Shown: one piece after another, positions 46,476 through 58,959 of the stretch | Layout: every line of letters starts with the position of its first letter | Position numbering within the stretch: the stretch's first letter is position 1 | Position numbers and translations under genes: made by a program | Assembly: GCF_032884065.1 (NCBI RefSeq) | Contig: NC_088867.1 | Coordinates: forward strand, 46,822,185-46,886,184 | Length of the DNA stretch: 64,000 nucleotides | Source: Artemia franciscana | Taxonomy: Eukaryota > Arthropoda > Branchiopoda > Anostraca > Artemiidae | Direction: 5' to 3' | The notes under the pieces: model-generated | Database searches by the model: none | Seen by the model: the letters and a program-made list of their open reading frames with translations, nothing else | Told to the model about the DNA's origin: nothing

Positions 46476-49108
46476 TTTTTTAAATGACATTAAGGTACAA
46501 ATATTCTTCAATGGATTGTATTACTTGCATGTGCATTTTTTACTAAACAAAGGAATGTTCAATCCCAGAAAACCATTTATTAATTTTTGTTCGTTTTATA
46601 TTGTCATAGCCTTTTTCAGAGGAACTGGATTGGAAAGCTGATTGCCCTCCAATCACTTTTGACTCTTAAAAAGGTTACTAAAACTTTGCTTTCCAATGAA
46701 ATTGGCTCCTTTAAAATATCAATGATATTACTTGTTATGAAAGAGCAGCGCTGCCTATGATATTGTTTATATACCCCTTTAATATAGGCATGTAGATAAT
46801 TTTTTCGTTTAATTTAAACACCCCTAAACTTTCCCTAGAAGTTTCAACTTATAGCCATTAGTATCATTAGTTACAGTAACCGTAGAACTAGTATTAGAAG
46901 TATACATAGTGTCTTTCGGCTAGTTCAAAATCAGCCAAAACTTACCCTGAAAAATCTAATTTAATAATGTAAGCCGTTATTATAATATTTATTTGTCACC
47001 CTTTTGACAATCTACATGATCATAGTTCGTTTTGATTTAGTTCAGCATCTGCCTATCGCAACTATTCCTTGAAAGCTTCACCTTGATACCCATAACTTGT
47101 GTGCAAGCAATGTTTGTAGTGGAAGTAGTAGCATTAGTGGCTGTATGCATATATCATCTTTAGTTTTTTTTTCAACATCCCCTTGAACCTCCGATGTTCC
47201 AAATTAATAAAGAAATCGCTCTTTACTAGGTTGCAGCTTCCACTGCAGCCATGATTAGGGCCGCTTTTTTCCATAGGAGAAGAACCAGGACTCGGATGAC
47301 GATCCATCCAGTACTGTTGTGGATGCTGTACAACATACTGGCGATCATTTTCAAATCACCTTTTTATGGTTGTCCTCTTGGTATTTCAGAGCAGGACAAA
47401 TATAACCAGTTGGCAATTTAAAGCAGTTTATTCACCCCCAGCCTGCTTACATACTATACTGAAATACCCCAATCAGTCAAGAAGACTGCCGAATGAACTG
47501 ACAGAAGAGGGTACTGTTGGTGTAAATACACGACCCTATAAATAAGTTAGAATAAAAGGACTATGACTGAGATCGCAACAATACAGAACAAAAACTAGGC
47601 ATACTATATATAAAAAATCAGACGAAGATTAAGTTCATCTTAGAAAGGGTTTCTCCGATTTAACTAATTCGAAATGATCTTCTTGACATGATCGCCAAAG
47701 GCGAACATTTTACTAATTGACAACAAAGTGGAAGAGCGCCAAAACCCTCTACCCACGAGGTACCTCTGACCTTGGGCCTTGGTGCGATATACAGTAACGT
47801 GATATTTCGAACAATGAAACATACAAAAAACATTCGAAAAAACAGACCTGCATGTACTCCACAAGCCATATGGACCTTCTCAATGTCTTGCCTTTGTGCT
47901 CAGTAGCCCCGCGGCACCGCGATCCGGCCGGGTTATACAATTGGTGGTAATTGACTCCAAAGTTCAAAAAGATATATGTTAGAAATTTTGTGTCAGGAAG
48001 CTTTATTTATAAGAAGTAACAAAGCACCTCAACACAAGAGATAATGAAAAAATACCCAAAACTCCAAGATAAAAGCTGTCTAAAAAAGTACGCCGGCTTT
48101 GAAAAGTCCGTTCTTTTTACGGCTTTGAAAAGTCATACCTGGCATTGTTATTTACTCGTAAAGGCACGTATACAAAAGGCTTTTTCGAGACAAACCCTTG
48201 CGAAGGGTTCGGATTATTCAAACTTTCCTGATTCAATTACTTTGACGAGCTGAGTCCCATACCTAAAAAACATCATGCTTACGTACCTGGTGTAATTTAA
48301 ATGTTTCCGTAAAAATCTAAAGTACCAATGACATACAAATAAAAAGCTTTTTGCCCCCTTAGCCCATTTTTAGTCTATTCATACCCAAAAACACAATTTT
48401 TTTTAAGCTTCTTCTTTTAATTGTTTCAAAACTTTGCAGCTATTAGGACAGTATTACATTTTCACCAGAACCGGAAAATAAAACCGTGAAATAAATTGGC
48501 AAAATTACTTAGTTAAATTTAAGACGCTTTTTGTCCGTAAAAAATAAAACATTAAAGACCTATTTATTCACAAAAACAACTAAAAGTTCAAACGAAAACT
48601 AAACCTTTTGTCTGGTGCCACATGTTCGTTGCTTTTTTTTTGCTGATTATTCGCCCACACGTCTTCTTTTTAAATTTGCCACCGCTACTAACTGAAATTT
48701 AACAGCTGCATATCGCGATCTTTTTGTTAAAATTGGATTTCAGATTTAATTTAACTTTTTATACAGGTTTGTGTAATTCTCCACTTTTACTGTCCTTGGT
48801 ACTTCAACAATTCAGATTTATAAGCAACCGGAAAATTGCTAGGAGCAATACTTAGTTGCAAATTAAGCTGCTTAAAACAGCTTTAAGTTTGAATCTTAAT
48901 TAATTAATGATTACTAATTAATAATTAATTAATAAAATAATTAATTATAATGTTATTATAATGTTATAACATAATGTTATAATAACATAACATGTTATAA
49001 TTATAATGTTATAAACATAATAATAATAATAATAAAAGTGATTAATCAATAAAGTAATTTAACTTTAATTAAAACAGTAACAATTAAAATCAACAAAAAA
49101 AAGCTTAC
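46476..49108. other. Unassigned DNA
   Basis: 46650-46790 shares a repeat ('aatcacttttgactcttaaaaa', 'gcgctgcctatgat') with 54150-54340. 46840-47120 has two loose units with 'aagtttcaacttatagccat'/'aagcttcaccttgatacccat'. 47660-47970 is unusually GC-rich with overlapping minus-strand frames, unassigned. 48895-49045 is AT repeat (see separate entry). Confidence 0.3.
48895..49045. repeat. AT-rich repeat tract (attaatta, ataatgttat, aat)
   Basis: Nearly pure A/T with palindromic 'aattaattaataa' and 'ttataacataatgttataa' blocks ending in (AAT)n. Confidence 0.9.
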
Positions 49109-49247
49109 TTTGGTAGAGGTCCTCCGGGCAAACTTCCATTTGAAGTACTCCTGACAAGTTCTTTTCTGGCTTCATATTCGGTTCTATTGACGGGTCTAGA
49201 CCAAGCGACCTCCACTGCTACGTGATCTATTATTGCTGGTTTGTTAC
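49109..49247 (-). CDS. Internal exon of a probable RRM RNA-binding protein
   Basis: On the minus strand a pyrimidine-rich tract and tag acceptor precede 139 bases open in one frame, ending at a consensus donor (CCAAA|GTAAGC). The peptide includes AIIDHVAVEVAWSRPVNR and then a linker ending GSLPGGPLPK. 'VEVAW(a/s)(k/r)PV' is how RRM domains of the A1CF/RBM46/RBM47/SYNCRIP group end (beta-4 strand and following basic linker; for example VEVTLAKPVDK). Phase: begins after two bases of a codon and ends after two. Neighbouring exons were not found by eye. Length is too short for a firm family call. Confidence 0.45.
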
Positions 49248-51820
49248 CTACCAAATAAAAAAAAGGTTTTAAAAAGAACCAGAGGGCACCTTATTCAAGA
49301 GGAGGAAGCTTCCATCTTAGTAACAATTTTTCTGGCACAAAAAGAAAAAAAAAACGGTAAATGAGACTGATATATTTCATAAAAATATAAGCAGGATAAC
49401 GAATATAGCTCATACAAATCAGGGTCATTTTAAAAATGTAACTACTCAGTATCGTTATTTTGGACCATTGTGCTTGCGCAATGTAAAGCGAATGAACATT
49501 TATTGCGCGTATTAGGAACTGTATCATCTGTCTCAAATTTGAACCAGTAATAGCGTGAATGGTCTTTGACTGGATGAAAGTGATCACACGACATCACTTT
49601 CAACTAGCAATAGGCGTTTTCCACTACCATAAAGTTATTGAAATGGAGAATCCTGTTTTATTCCTTTAGTCAAAGCGTCACCGACAGCCAATGAAAACCA
49701 CTCTCTGTCGAGTAAAACCAGAATTCCACGCTACCATTGATTTAAATTTGCCAGATAGTCTCTGGTTTGAGACATAAGGTTGAAAGATGGCCAAAACAGT
49801 GACACTGGGGTCCTACGCAAAAGAGACTGGTGGACCACGTTAGCCAACCTGAAATGACTATAATATTTGGATGTATTTGTCACCGCCATTTTTGTAGGTC
49901 GAATTAACTCAAGGCAAAGAAATCAGTTGGTGATGACACCAATATTTAACAAAAGGAAATTTAACCAGCTCTACTCTATTGCATATGGCCACTCTATGGA
50001 GAAAACCACAGATGCACAACAATATTGTCTTCTTCCTAATCTCCTTTACTTTAAACTATCACCACTAGTCAGAGATTAGAACATAAGAGATTCCATAGTA
50101 GAGCTTCAAAAGACAAATCCTACTGAATTTGCTCTTTGGAGGGGGGGGGGGGGTTAGTATCGAAGTACTTGACTGATTGACTTGACACAGTAAAAAAGAT
50201 ATTCCCTATGAACTAGGACATTCTTTGTGTAGATACATCCTAAAAACGAGGGTAGATTACAAGTTTTTAAGTGGGTTACCCCAACAGTTTTCTATAATTG
50301 TCATATAACCCACCTGCATTTTGCTGATTTAAAAAGTCCCTCCCAAACTTGAAACAAGTTCACAAATACATGCCTAAGAATGAGCTCAGAGATTCGTTGT
50401 CAAATATTAAAATGAAATATGCCAGTGATTCCCAACGTAGGGCACACGCTCCACCGGTGGGACATGGGAATATTCTTTGGGGTAATGGGGAGAACGTACA
50501 TCCTTCGACTCACAATACTATAGAGCCTTAACTAAAATTTCATTACACTCATATACATTTAAAGAGCAAAGCAAATACATGATAGTATTACACTAACGTC
50601 ATACATTGTATGAAAAGTATTCCATACAGATAAAAATTTTCATTCGCATAAATATACCTAGAGGACAACTCAAAAAAAGATACCAAGCTCATGGCTTTTT
50701 AAATTTACGGTTGAATTTGCTTAAAATTTTGGGTAATCAAATTTAAAATATCGCGAGGGGTCATCAGGGCTTTAGAAATGCTAGGTCGGACATGTGCCGA
50801 AATCGGTTGGAAACTGCTGATGTAGGCGATTTTGCTGTCCCTGTTAAAGTTGTACTGTCAGTAGTACATACAATTCTTCTACCGTGTTTCAAACAGGTTT
50901 AATCCGAATAGCTTTCTGCAGTTATAAGAAATGCTATAAATCCAAGGGTTCACACCAAAAACAACACGGAATTTTTATTGTCATTAAATAAAGTCTTATT
51001 TTTTAGAAGCCAATCTGACGAAGATTGTTTAAAATGCAATTAAGAACATTCTCTACATTAAGGCTATAGGTAATTGCTAAGCCATTCTTACACCCCATCT
51101 TCAAAGAGGGGATAGGCAAGCCTCATTTAAAAGTATCTCTGTCAAGCAGGGGCGGATCCAGGATTTTCTTCAGGGAGGGGGCAAATAATAGGTTGCTTCA
51201 ATAAACTTTGCGAACAAAGAAATACCTGCAAATAAAAGGGTACCTCGACAATTTTGTGTTGTAGGTAGGTAGTGGAAATGGTCGTAGATTTAATCTAAAA
51301 TCTGGTGAGGGTTTAAGTCCTAATAAATCTGTTGAAATTAAAATGGTATAAAAATATTAATAAAAAAATAGTAAGTTATAAAAACTACCCCGCCATGAGA
51401 AAAAAATGAAAAGCTTTCACAACCTATAAAAAAAAATTATATTTAATAGTTTCTGCATGATTTTTTGCCTTTGCACTTCTGACCACTAAAGCGAGAAGCA
51501 ATATTGTAGTTGCATTCTTTTTCCGTGGTTAACTCAAGTTGTGTGAATTTCCACTTTTTATCATTTTATTTCTATTTTTAAATGTTTGAAAAAATCAATT
51601 TTTTGAGGTTTATTCCAATAGGTATGCCCAGGTAAGTAAAGCGGCTAGCAAAAGAAACCTCAGAGCTGGATAGACTTATTGAATTTCTATTCTCTTTATA
51701 GTTGAATGGCAGAACAACTGTTTTATCAGTATTAAAGCTCCAACCAATGTGTTTGTATTCTTAATACGACAGTGTTCAACTATGTTGACCACTGACTTAC
51801 TAATAGTTGACCCGCTCAAT
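49248..51820. other. Unassigned DNA
   Basis: 50424-50475 (cagtgattcccaacgtaggg...ccaccggtggg) looks like a hAT terminus but has no partner found. A G-run of about 14 lies near 50141. 51140-51180 'caggggcggatccaggattt' is a common repeat phrase in arthropod elements. No gene. Confidence 0.3.
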
Positions 51821-52200
51821 GACAGTGGTCAACTATGTTTCTAAAGTGAGGGCACTCCAGAGGAAGATTTACTGGATATTTCAAGAGAAATTACCAGCGA
51901 ATTGTCTTGGGTAACCGATCGACAGATCATATCCCTCACAGTATGCTATACAAAGATGTAGTTGAATCCCACTTTCTAAGAATGCAATGAGAGAAAGAGT
52001 GAGATGGCTAAGACACGTTCAGTGGATGAAGGATAACAGCTTGTCAAAGATACATCCTTGTGGCTAACCATGTAGGGCAAAACAAAAAGCAGGTCTTCCC
52101 CAAGAGGGGTTGGCTTGATTTCTTAAGAAATGAGTTAGAGGAAATTGGTACTTCTTGGGATGGTGTAAAGATGGAGTAAGATGGAGTAAGATGTAAGACC
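51820..52200 (+). pseudogene. LINE ORF2 C-terminal remnant
   Basis: Includes RERVRWLRHVQWMKDNSLSK and, after a stop, KQKAGLPQEGWLDFLRNELE followed by a 'GTSWDGVK' ending. 'R.RWLGHV.RM...' followed by 'G.P...W...L..EL...G..W' is the usual C-terminal region of RTE/I/CR1-type LINE proteins after the RT. At least two stops and one frame change. The RT core is not visible upstream. Confidence 0.6.
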
Positions 52201-53264
52201 TATGGAGAGTAAAATTGCAAGAGGAATAGATTTGGTCTCTCTGGCTGCTGAATCTGTATCAGTAGACCTATGCTCCGTAACAGTCCATTTCATTCAGTCA
52301 CTACAAAAAAAACAGTAATTGGGGTTACACGACGTAGTTCTAGTATTCAATGCATGACATGCTTTGCTAGCAGCCGAATCTATCATGGCTCTGAATACTT
52401 TCAGCAGATATCTAGAGGCCCAAGAAATCTGTTCCACACAACTGATCCACACAACTGATCCACACAAGTTGTGGGAATCTGTTATGGCTCAGTTTAGGAG
52501 TCAAATGGAATACTAGGAAATCCAAATGTGGATCATTGCGGCAAGGAGGTTAAAGACGTTGAATTTTTATGCTTAAGTTAAAGAGATTTTTGGTTTTGAA
52601 TACTGTTTTAGATTAGATTTACCACACGATATATTAGGGACACGGTTTTGCATTCGAGCAAATTTTCTACTACTAAGAAACTGAAAACAAACTTTTGAAA
52701 GAAACAGAAAGACTTGACAAACGAATTATTCTTACCCAAGATGTAATACAGGATTTAAGGGTGTGGCACTCATTCTGATTGGGTGTCAACAGCTCTCTGA
52801 TTTAAGCAGTCCATTTCTTGAAGATGATGCCATTGAGTTACCGAGAATCCTGCAGACGACTCTAAAGACTCTAAAGATCAACCCAGGTTTAAAAATATTC
52901 TACTGAAGTGGTAAGGAAGGGAGAATTGCACATTTTTTTTTTGGAGGGGGAGGGTATTATAATTTTGTTATGTTTTGTACCGTATATTGTACAATGATGT
53001 GTTGTATGACCTTTTCAGGTTTACAATGAGACAAAATTATGTATGCCTGATATATTTGTACTGGAAGCAAAAGAGAGTAATACAAGTTTGTGTTTTTTTG
53101 TATTTCTTTTCTTATGCTGGAAGGGGGGGGTCGATTTAAATTAAAATATTATGATTTGAATTTTCAAATACTGTTTTGAATGGCCTTCTGCTTATAAGAA
53201 AATCTTTATATGAGGTCTCAAAAATAACAATACGAGGTTATCATTGAATTCTTTCCTGTGGTCA
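52201..53264. other. Unassigned DNA, possibly the body of a dead hAT element
   Basis: No motif recognised. It leads into the hAT dimerisation domain at 53265. Confidence 0.3.
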
Positions 53265-53408
53265 CCACCAGTGTCCCTACTGAGAGTATTTTCCAAGGCT
53301 GCTCAGTTAATCACTGAAAGGTGGATCCAACCCTCAAGGGAAAGCATTGACGTGTTACTGTTTTTAAATAGCCAAAAATGGTCAGAAGTTTATTTTTCTT
53401 TGTCCTGA
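53265..53408 (+). pseudogene. hAT transposase dimerisation-domain remnant
   Basis: FPVVTTSVPTESIF in one frame, then after a one-base shift FSKAAQLITERWIQPSRESI followed by DVLLFLNSQKW and a TGA. This is the hAT C-terminal pattern ('P..S...ER.FS.a..i...R..l.....d.llfl'), with E-S-I in place of E-R-x. A hAT-like right end may be at about 53663 ('gggcagtagt...' in inverse), after subterminal 'atatcgaatatcg' repeats. Confidence 0.65.
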
Positions 53409-54377
53409 GTAATTTCTATTTCGGTTTTTCGTGTTATTCATTTACGTAATCGAAATTTGTTTTTATTGTTTGATTATATACTATTCGAAATTTGAAAACA
53501 AATATGGAAAATGCTGTTTATTCACAATTTCTGTGATTGATTTTTCTTCAACCCATGAGTTAATCTGAGCAAAAAACTTATTCGAAGTATCAATATATCA
53601 AATATCGAATATCGAAAGCAAAAATATCAATATGTTGGCTAATCAAATTACTGCCCAAGACTACTGTAGCTATCAATTTATGGAGAAATTCCTAGCAGGG
53701 CTACCAACTTTTTGGTCCATGAATATGTCTTCTCAACATCGAAAAAAAAATGTATTTTTTAGTTAAATTATGTCCACATTCTATCTGAAATATATCTATA
53801 CTATATCCATCTTGAAATCTCAAAAACTAGTTTCTTTTTACAACTTGCAAACCTCTTTTGAAGTGACCAGTTAACACCAAATCTAAAAATTCTTTTAATA
53901 CATCCTTACAGATAAAATAGTGCGAAAGCACAAAACTCATAAAAACATGTAAACAGTAAAAAACTGATTTTTGGAGTTTTACGCTCATCTTCCGAGGGAA
54001 ATTTCTCTTGACAGGTATGGTTTGCATGAGGGTCTTCATTTTCACGTCCTTTTTTAGCTTTTTGCCAATCAGAGGACTTCTTGCGAATGTCATAAGTTGT
54101 AATCCAGGAGTCCAGCGACATTGCAAATCGTCGGGTAAGCTGGGTTTCTTTTCAATCACTGACTCTTAAAAAATATCACTAAAACTTTCAATTACCAATC
54201 GAACGAGATCCTCTCGAAACTCCTACGACAACAATTTCCATGCGAAGTGCCTTGGTCAGACAAAAAAAACAAATAGTAAGATGAGCCAATATTACTCTTT
54301 ACTTCAGTAGTTCTATTGCGCTGCCTATGATTTCTGGTCGTTTTAAGGTTTAATCATTATAACCCTTTCATTCTGTA
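53409..54377. other. Unassigned DNA, dispersed repeat fragment at 54150-54340
   Basis: 54150-54340 matches 46650-46790 in order. The piggyBac element appears to be inserted into this repeat. Confidence 0.35.
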
Positions 54378-56800
54378 GGTAACCATATGGTAACCGTTCC
54401 CTTTATGCACCTAGTGTCTCTTGTAGTTCAGATACCGCTTTCAAACTTCAGTTAGCACTAGTTCAGCTTTTCTTGTTGCGATACCTTTTACTCTCCTAGA
54501 TAGCTCCGTTAAGTCGTCAGTTGATCAGTGAACAGAGTAGTTTTTTGACTTGTCTAAAAAGTGAAGATTACCTGATTTTGATAGCAATGATGAAGACGAT
54601 GCAGGCTAGTTTTTCTAGTTTTTATTATCTTGTTTTGTTCCTTGAATTCTTTATTTTTAGCTTGTATTTACAAGAATCTTATTTAGTTTTATCTTCATTA
54701 CCCCCTTGTGTATTTTTTTTCAAGGTTATCATATGGTAACCTTAGGTTTTGATACGGGTAGTTTTTGAAGATACTTCTCTTATACTATTTTGTTTTTGCT
54801 GGTAGATTGTGCTCTAGATTCTTTTTTTTTTTTACTTCACTTCTTTTTATTTAATAAGAGCTTCATTCTGCCTATTCTAATTTGACGAAGCAGAAGCACC
54901 TATGCACCCTTGGTCTGATGACAATTTTCTCTTACAGAAACAGCGAGCCTCTCTAATTCCGCTGAAAACTGAGGAAGAAAATGTTTTCAAGGAGAGGAGC
55001 AAACATGTAAGAGAGAAGCTCACCCAGGAACGAGCTGCAGAGATGGTTCTGCTACCAGGCAGCAAATCTAAGACAGAAATTATGTATGATGATCACAACG
55101 AGTCTGATTCATTGTGAAATCCAATCCCTGGTGACAGCTTCACATGCGCCACCCAACAGCCTGTTGCATATGACCAATTTGATAGTGGAGAAGTCTCAAC
55201 ATTCCCCAATATTGAAGCTCCATCGTCTCCCATCCAATCGACAAGCTCGTCGCCTATTTCTCCTTCAACCGTCCCCACCGTATCAAGAAAAAATCAAGAT
55301 GACACAAAGGAATACAAGTGGCTAAGAAAAGAGATTTAGCCCCATGATATCACCTGGCAATTCTCTCCTGAATGCAACAGAAATTCAATTACCCATTGAT
55401 TTTTTCGGAAGTTTCATCACGGATATCATAATGACTGGATTAGTTGACCAAACCAATCTGCCCTAAAGCTGACCCAGCATGGGATGAACTGGTTTCTTGC
55501 AGTACAAATCCTCGCGAGTATTGTAAAGCTACCAGCTATGAGCATGAATTGGGAGCGCACTGTTCGATACACTCTAATAGCAGAGGCTATGAGCCACGAC
55601 AGATTTTTGATGGTTTGGCAGTTTTTTCATATTAATGACGATAGCTTACCAGTGCCATCTTATCAAACTGGTCATGATAAGCTGCACAAAATCAGACCGA
55701 TGTATGACGAGCTCAGGGGAAATCTAAAAAGTATATTGCCTGAGGAGAGACAAAGTTTAGACGAACAGATGATTCAAGGTTCGGCTAAATTTCAAAAAGT
55801 AATTGAAAGACAAGCCTCATTCATGGGGTATAAATGTGGTTGTGATAAAGGGCGTGAGTTGGATTGTCTATGACCTAGAATAACCTACAGAGGAAAAGGC
55901 TCAGTTTCGGCTAGTCCTTTAGGACTGAGCACTGACGTTGTCCTTCGACTGATCGACATGTACCACGAGGAATGAATTTCAAGCTGTACTTTGACAGTTT
56001 TTACACATCTGTTGATCTTATTCATGCCTTACGCACCAATCACGGGATTGAATAATGTGGGACGGTAAGGAGTAATCGTAAGAAAGGTACAATTTTAGAA
56101 AGTAATACATCATTGAAAAACAAAGGGCGTGGAAGCAATGATAATAGGCTTGAGAGGTACATAGAAGTATCCACTGTGAAGTGTTTCAAAAACAAACCAG
56201 AGCATGTGGCCTTATCGTACTGTGCCGTAGCTCCATTCGACCAGTGTCAAAGGTGGGATGGGAGTACTCATAGCCATGTCGAAGCAGATCGCACATGTGT
56301 TATTTGTGAGCATGAAAAGCCAATGGGTGGTGTAGACTTGTCTGATATGCTTCTGGAGCTCTACCGTCCAATACGGTCCAAGAAGTGGTACGTGGAGAGA
56401 GTCTATTATTTCCTTGACTTAGCTCTGAACAATACTTGGCTTCTATATAGGCTGGGTAGAAGGCATATGTCTTTGATGTACTTCAATATAGATATTTGTA
56501 GGTTCTTGATAGTATCAGGAGTTATCAATAGTAATCGTGCTGGTTGACCCTCTGTCAGTGCTATTACAAAGCGAAAAAACAGAACTACAGAAGCAGGCAT
56601 GCCGTCAGTATCAGTGCGATATGGCACTGCTGGTCATCTACCCGATTTAGTCAAGAAAGAACGCTACCGGCGCGAAAAATGTGCAAGGGGTACAACCAGC
56701 CGAATTCTCTGCGTTAAATGTAAGGTTTCTGTTGTGGATAAATGGAGATCCATATTAAGTGAAAGGAATATTTTATCCAAAGGTGACCATATAGTAACCA
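54378..56800 (+). mobile_element. piggyBac transposon, decayed
   Basis: The interval contains a transposase pseudogene and three copies of an 18-bp palindrome, GGTNACCATATRGTAACC-like, at 54378-54395, 54724-54741 and 56782-56799, near the presumed ends. piggyBac elements carry subterminal inverted repeats and insert at TTAA. A 'tttaatcattataaccct' stretch just outside the first palindrome may hold the left end, but exact TIRs were not settled. Confidence 0.75.
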
Positions 56801-56823
56801 TTTTCATTTCAGTTTGTGAATAA
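54860..56823 (+). pseudogene. piggyBac transposase (DDE_Tnp_1_7), several breaks
   Basis: Order of blocks: charged N-terminus (54902-55117); KWLRKEI at about 55312; LASIVKLPAMSMNWERTVR and AEAMSHDRFLMVWQFFHIND (55510-55640); DKLHKIRPMYDELRGNLKSI; first catalytic Asp in SLDEQMIQ (about 55755); YFDSFYTSVDL with the second Asp (about 55990); GTVRSNRKKGTI; MGGVDLSDMLLELYRPIRSK with the third Asp (about 56330) and KKWYVERVYYFLDLALNN; and a Cys-rich C-terminus (KCARGTTSRILCVKCKVSVV). All three catalytic Asp are recognisable. Internal stops (for example at 55332, 55871) and frame changes make it inactive. It covers nearly the full family length. Confidence 0.88.
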
Positions 56824-58387
56824 AATAGATAATCGAAGTTGAAATTCCGTTGAAACTATACTTACGTTGATCATTATTGCAAGGTTTCAGAATTTTTCAA
56901 GACCATCTTCATGTTCAGTTACGAAAGGGATAAGAATTGCTCACTTGAAAAATTTCTGCAGAATTTATTTCTTGATTGTTGCATGTTCTTGGAACTGTTC
57001 TGAACAAAAAGACTGTCTCACATTTTTTATCACATGTATTTGGGGAAATTGGATGTCGGTGGGGGGATTGTTACCCTCCTATCACTTTTGACTCATAAAA
57101 GGGAAATAGGACTTTCAATTTCAAAATCAAATGATCCTTCCCTAAAGTTCAAAAGACAATACCATCCAAGATTACATTTAATGCCCCCCCCCCGCCAGGG
57201 GGGCATAACTTATAACTCTTACCCCCAGGCGCTGGAGGTTTTGTCAACCCTGAAGGCCTACTTATATGATCTTTGAACTTTTTTTTTATAACAATAGAGA
57301 AATCTCAAAATTTCCATCGGATGCATATTGAGAAAAGAGGATGCAGGGGGAAGGGTGGCTAATTGCACTCCGATCACTTTTTACTCTTTAAGAGGGCACT
57401 AGAATTTATTATTTACTTTTCAATGTGCCCCCTCAACAGTTTGTGTGCCTCCTCAGATGACCCCAGAAAACCCATCACCCTCCGTGGAAAATCCCTCCAT
57501 GAGAAATTTTTTACATAGAAAGTTCTTTCCATGTAAAATTCTCCTCTGGGAAATTACCCCGGACAATTCCATTCTCTCTCGCTGTGAATCCCCCTCAGAA
57601 AATTTCTTGCTTACGATTCCGTCTAAGAAATACTCCTTGGCACGCTTTCATTTTAAGAAAGACTTATTTTCATTTAATTTAATTTTCGTTGATCCGTTTT
57701 AAGGTCATGAGGGATCCCCTCCCGTGTGGAAAATATTTTTCTTAAATCCCCTTCTGACGGAAAGTTTTTCCAGCACTGCACTACTTTGGTGAAAAGTGAA
57801 TTTTCTTATAAAAATGTATATCCGGCAGGGAAATATTTTGTTTCACGTCTTAAAGGTTGCAAAATGTGTCCTTTTATGTCTGAGCTGTCAAAAATTTGTC
57901 CTTTATTTTATCTGATAGGTCTCTGTGTGCTGGAACATAGAAATATGTCCAAAGGACAGATTTCTATGTGCCAGGACACAATGACATAATAGGGCAAATA
58001 AGGACATGTTATAGAAACTTGGGACATAAAAAGGACATATTTTTCAAATTTATGGCATAAAAAAAAATTTTCCCTACTGAATAGGTCAATATATTTTAGT
58101 AAAAAAGCATTTTTTCCCCGAATTAATGCTAAAAATTCTTACCCAGTAATGTATCAGCATAACTAATTACTTTTTACCAATGTATTGCATTTTATACGGT
58201 ATTTTTTTGGAGCTGCCTACTCTTTCCCGTAGAAAACTATTGGCAAAAACTCTTGAAAATCCTTTCCAAGTTTTTATTCTTTCTTCTATAAATGATTTTA
58301 TTTCAACTTGTTTTTACGCTAGGGTCAAGATAAGAGACAAGCAGCGAACTTTTTTATTCCTTTTTATTACGTTTTAACTTTTTATTC
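56801..58387. other. Unassigned DNA with R1-related C-rich block
   Basis: 57350-57740 carries R1 phrases ('actccgatcactttttactc', 'ccccagaaaacccatcaccc', 'ccgtggaaaatccctcc'), so it is a worn R1 fragment. 57925-57990 is a near-palindrome around 'gaacatagaaatatgtcc...ggacagatttctatgtgcc'. No gene. Confidence 0.4.
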
Positions 58388-58745
58388 AGTATATGAAAGG
58401 GTTTGTCCCCTCCTCGGCACCTCACTCTTTACGCTAAAGTTTGACTCTATCTCACAACTCTACTTTTTAAAACAATAAAAACTTTAGCGTAAAGAGCGAG
58501 GCGTTGAGGAGGGGACAACCCCTTTCATATACGGAATAATTTCTGTTCGTTTTAAGTTTTAATGTCGCTCCTTACTTGCAGTTAAAAAACTTGTTTTTTT
58601 TTATTCAATTTCTGAACGTTTTTTAATTAATGCATGTTTCGATTTTGGCTCACCGCACATGAATAATTAAAACAAAATTTGCATTTTTTTTTTTGCTATA
58701 TGGCTTTCTCATTGTTTTGATCGAATGATTTGAGAGTCAAGATAA
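58388..58745 (+). mobile_element. R1 fragment: F module with shortened left arm and start of body
   Basis: Left arm truncated at 'ttcagtatatgaaagggttt'. The right arm is full ('gaggcgttgaggaggggaca'). Body to 'tgatcgaatgatttgagag' at about 58740, where homology ends. Confidence 0.75.
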
Positions 58746-58959
58746 GAGAGAAACAGCCAACTTTTTGTTAGCACTCACTTTCGGCTTCCGATGGTCAGAC
58801 AAAATCATTTAGGAAGTATTACCAATCTATCCATTTAGAAAGTATTGCCAACTAAAATAAAAAGTTAACAAAATGAAAAATTTTGATTCTTGATGGCCTG
58901 GATTTCAAAACAAAAGCCCAGCACCCAGGGAAAATTTCGTCAGTTTGAAAATTTTCAAA

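Noticed and set aside
50424-50475. Left end of the hAT element whose domain is at 53265
   Set aside because: Terminus type (CAGTGATTCCCAACG) does not match the sequence at the presumed right end.
45979-53663. A single 7.7-kb hAT element joining the 'cgatattc' sequences at both places
   Set aside because: No matching 8-bp target duplication, and the termini do not clearly pair. Treated as separate remnants.
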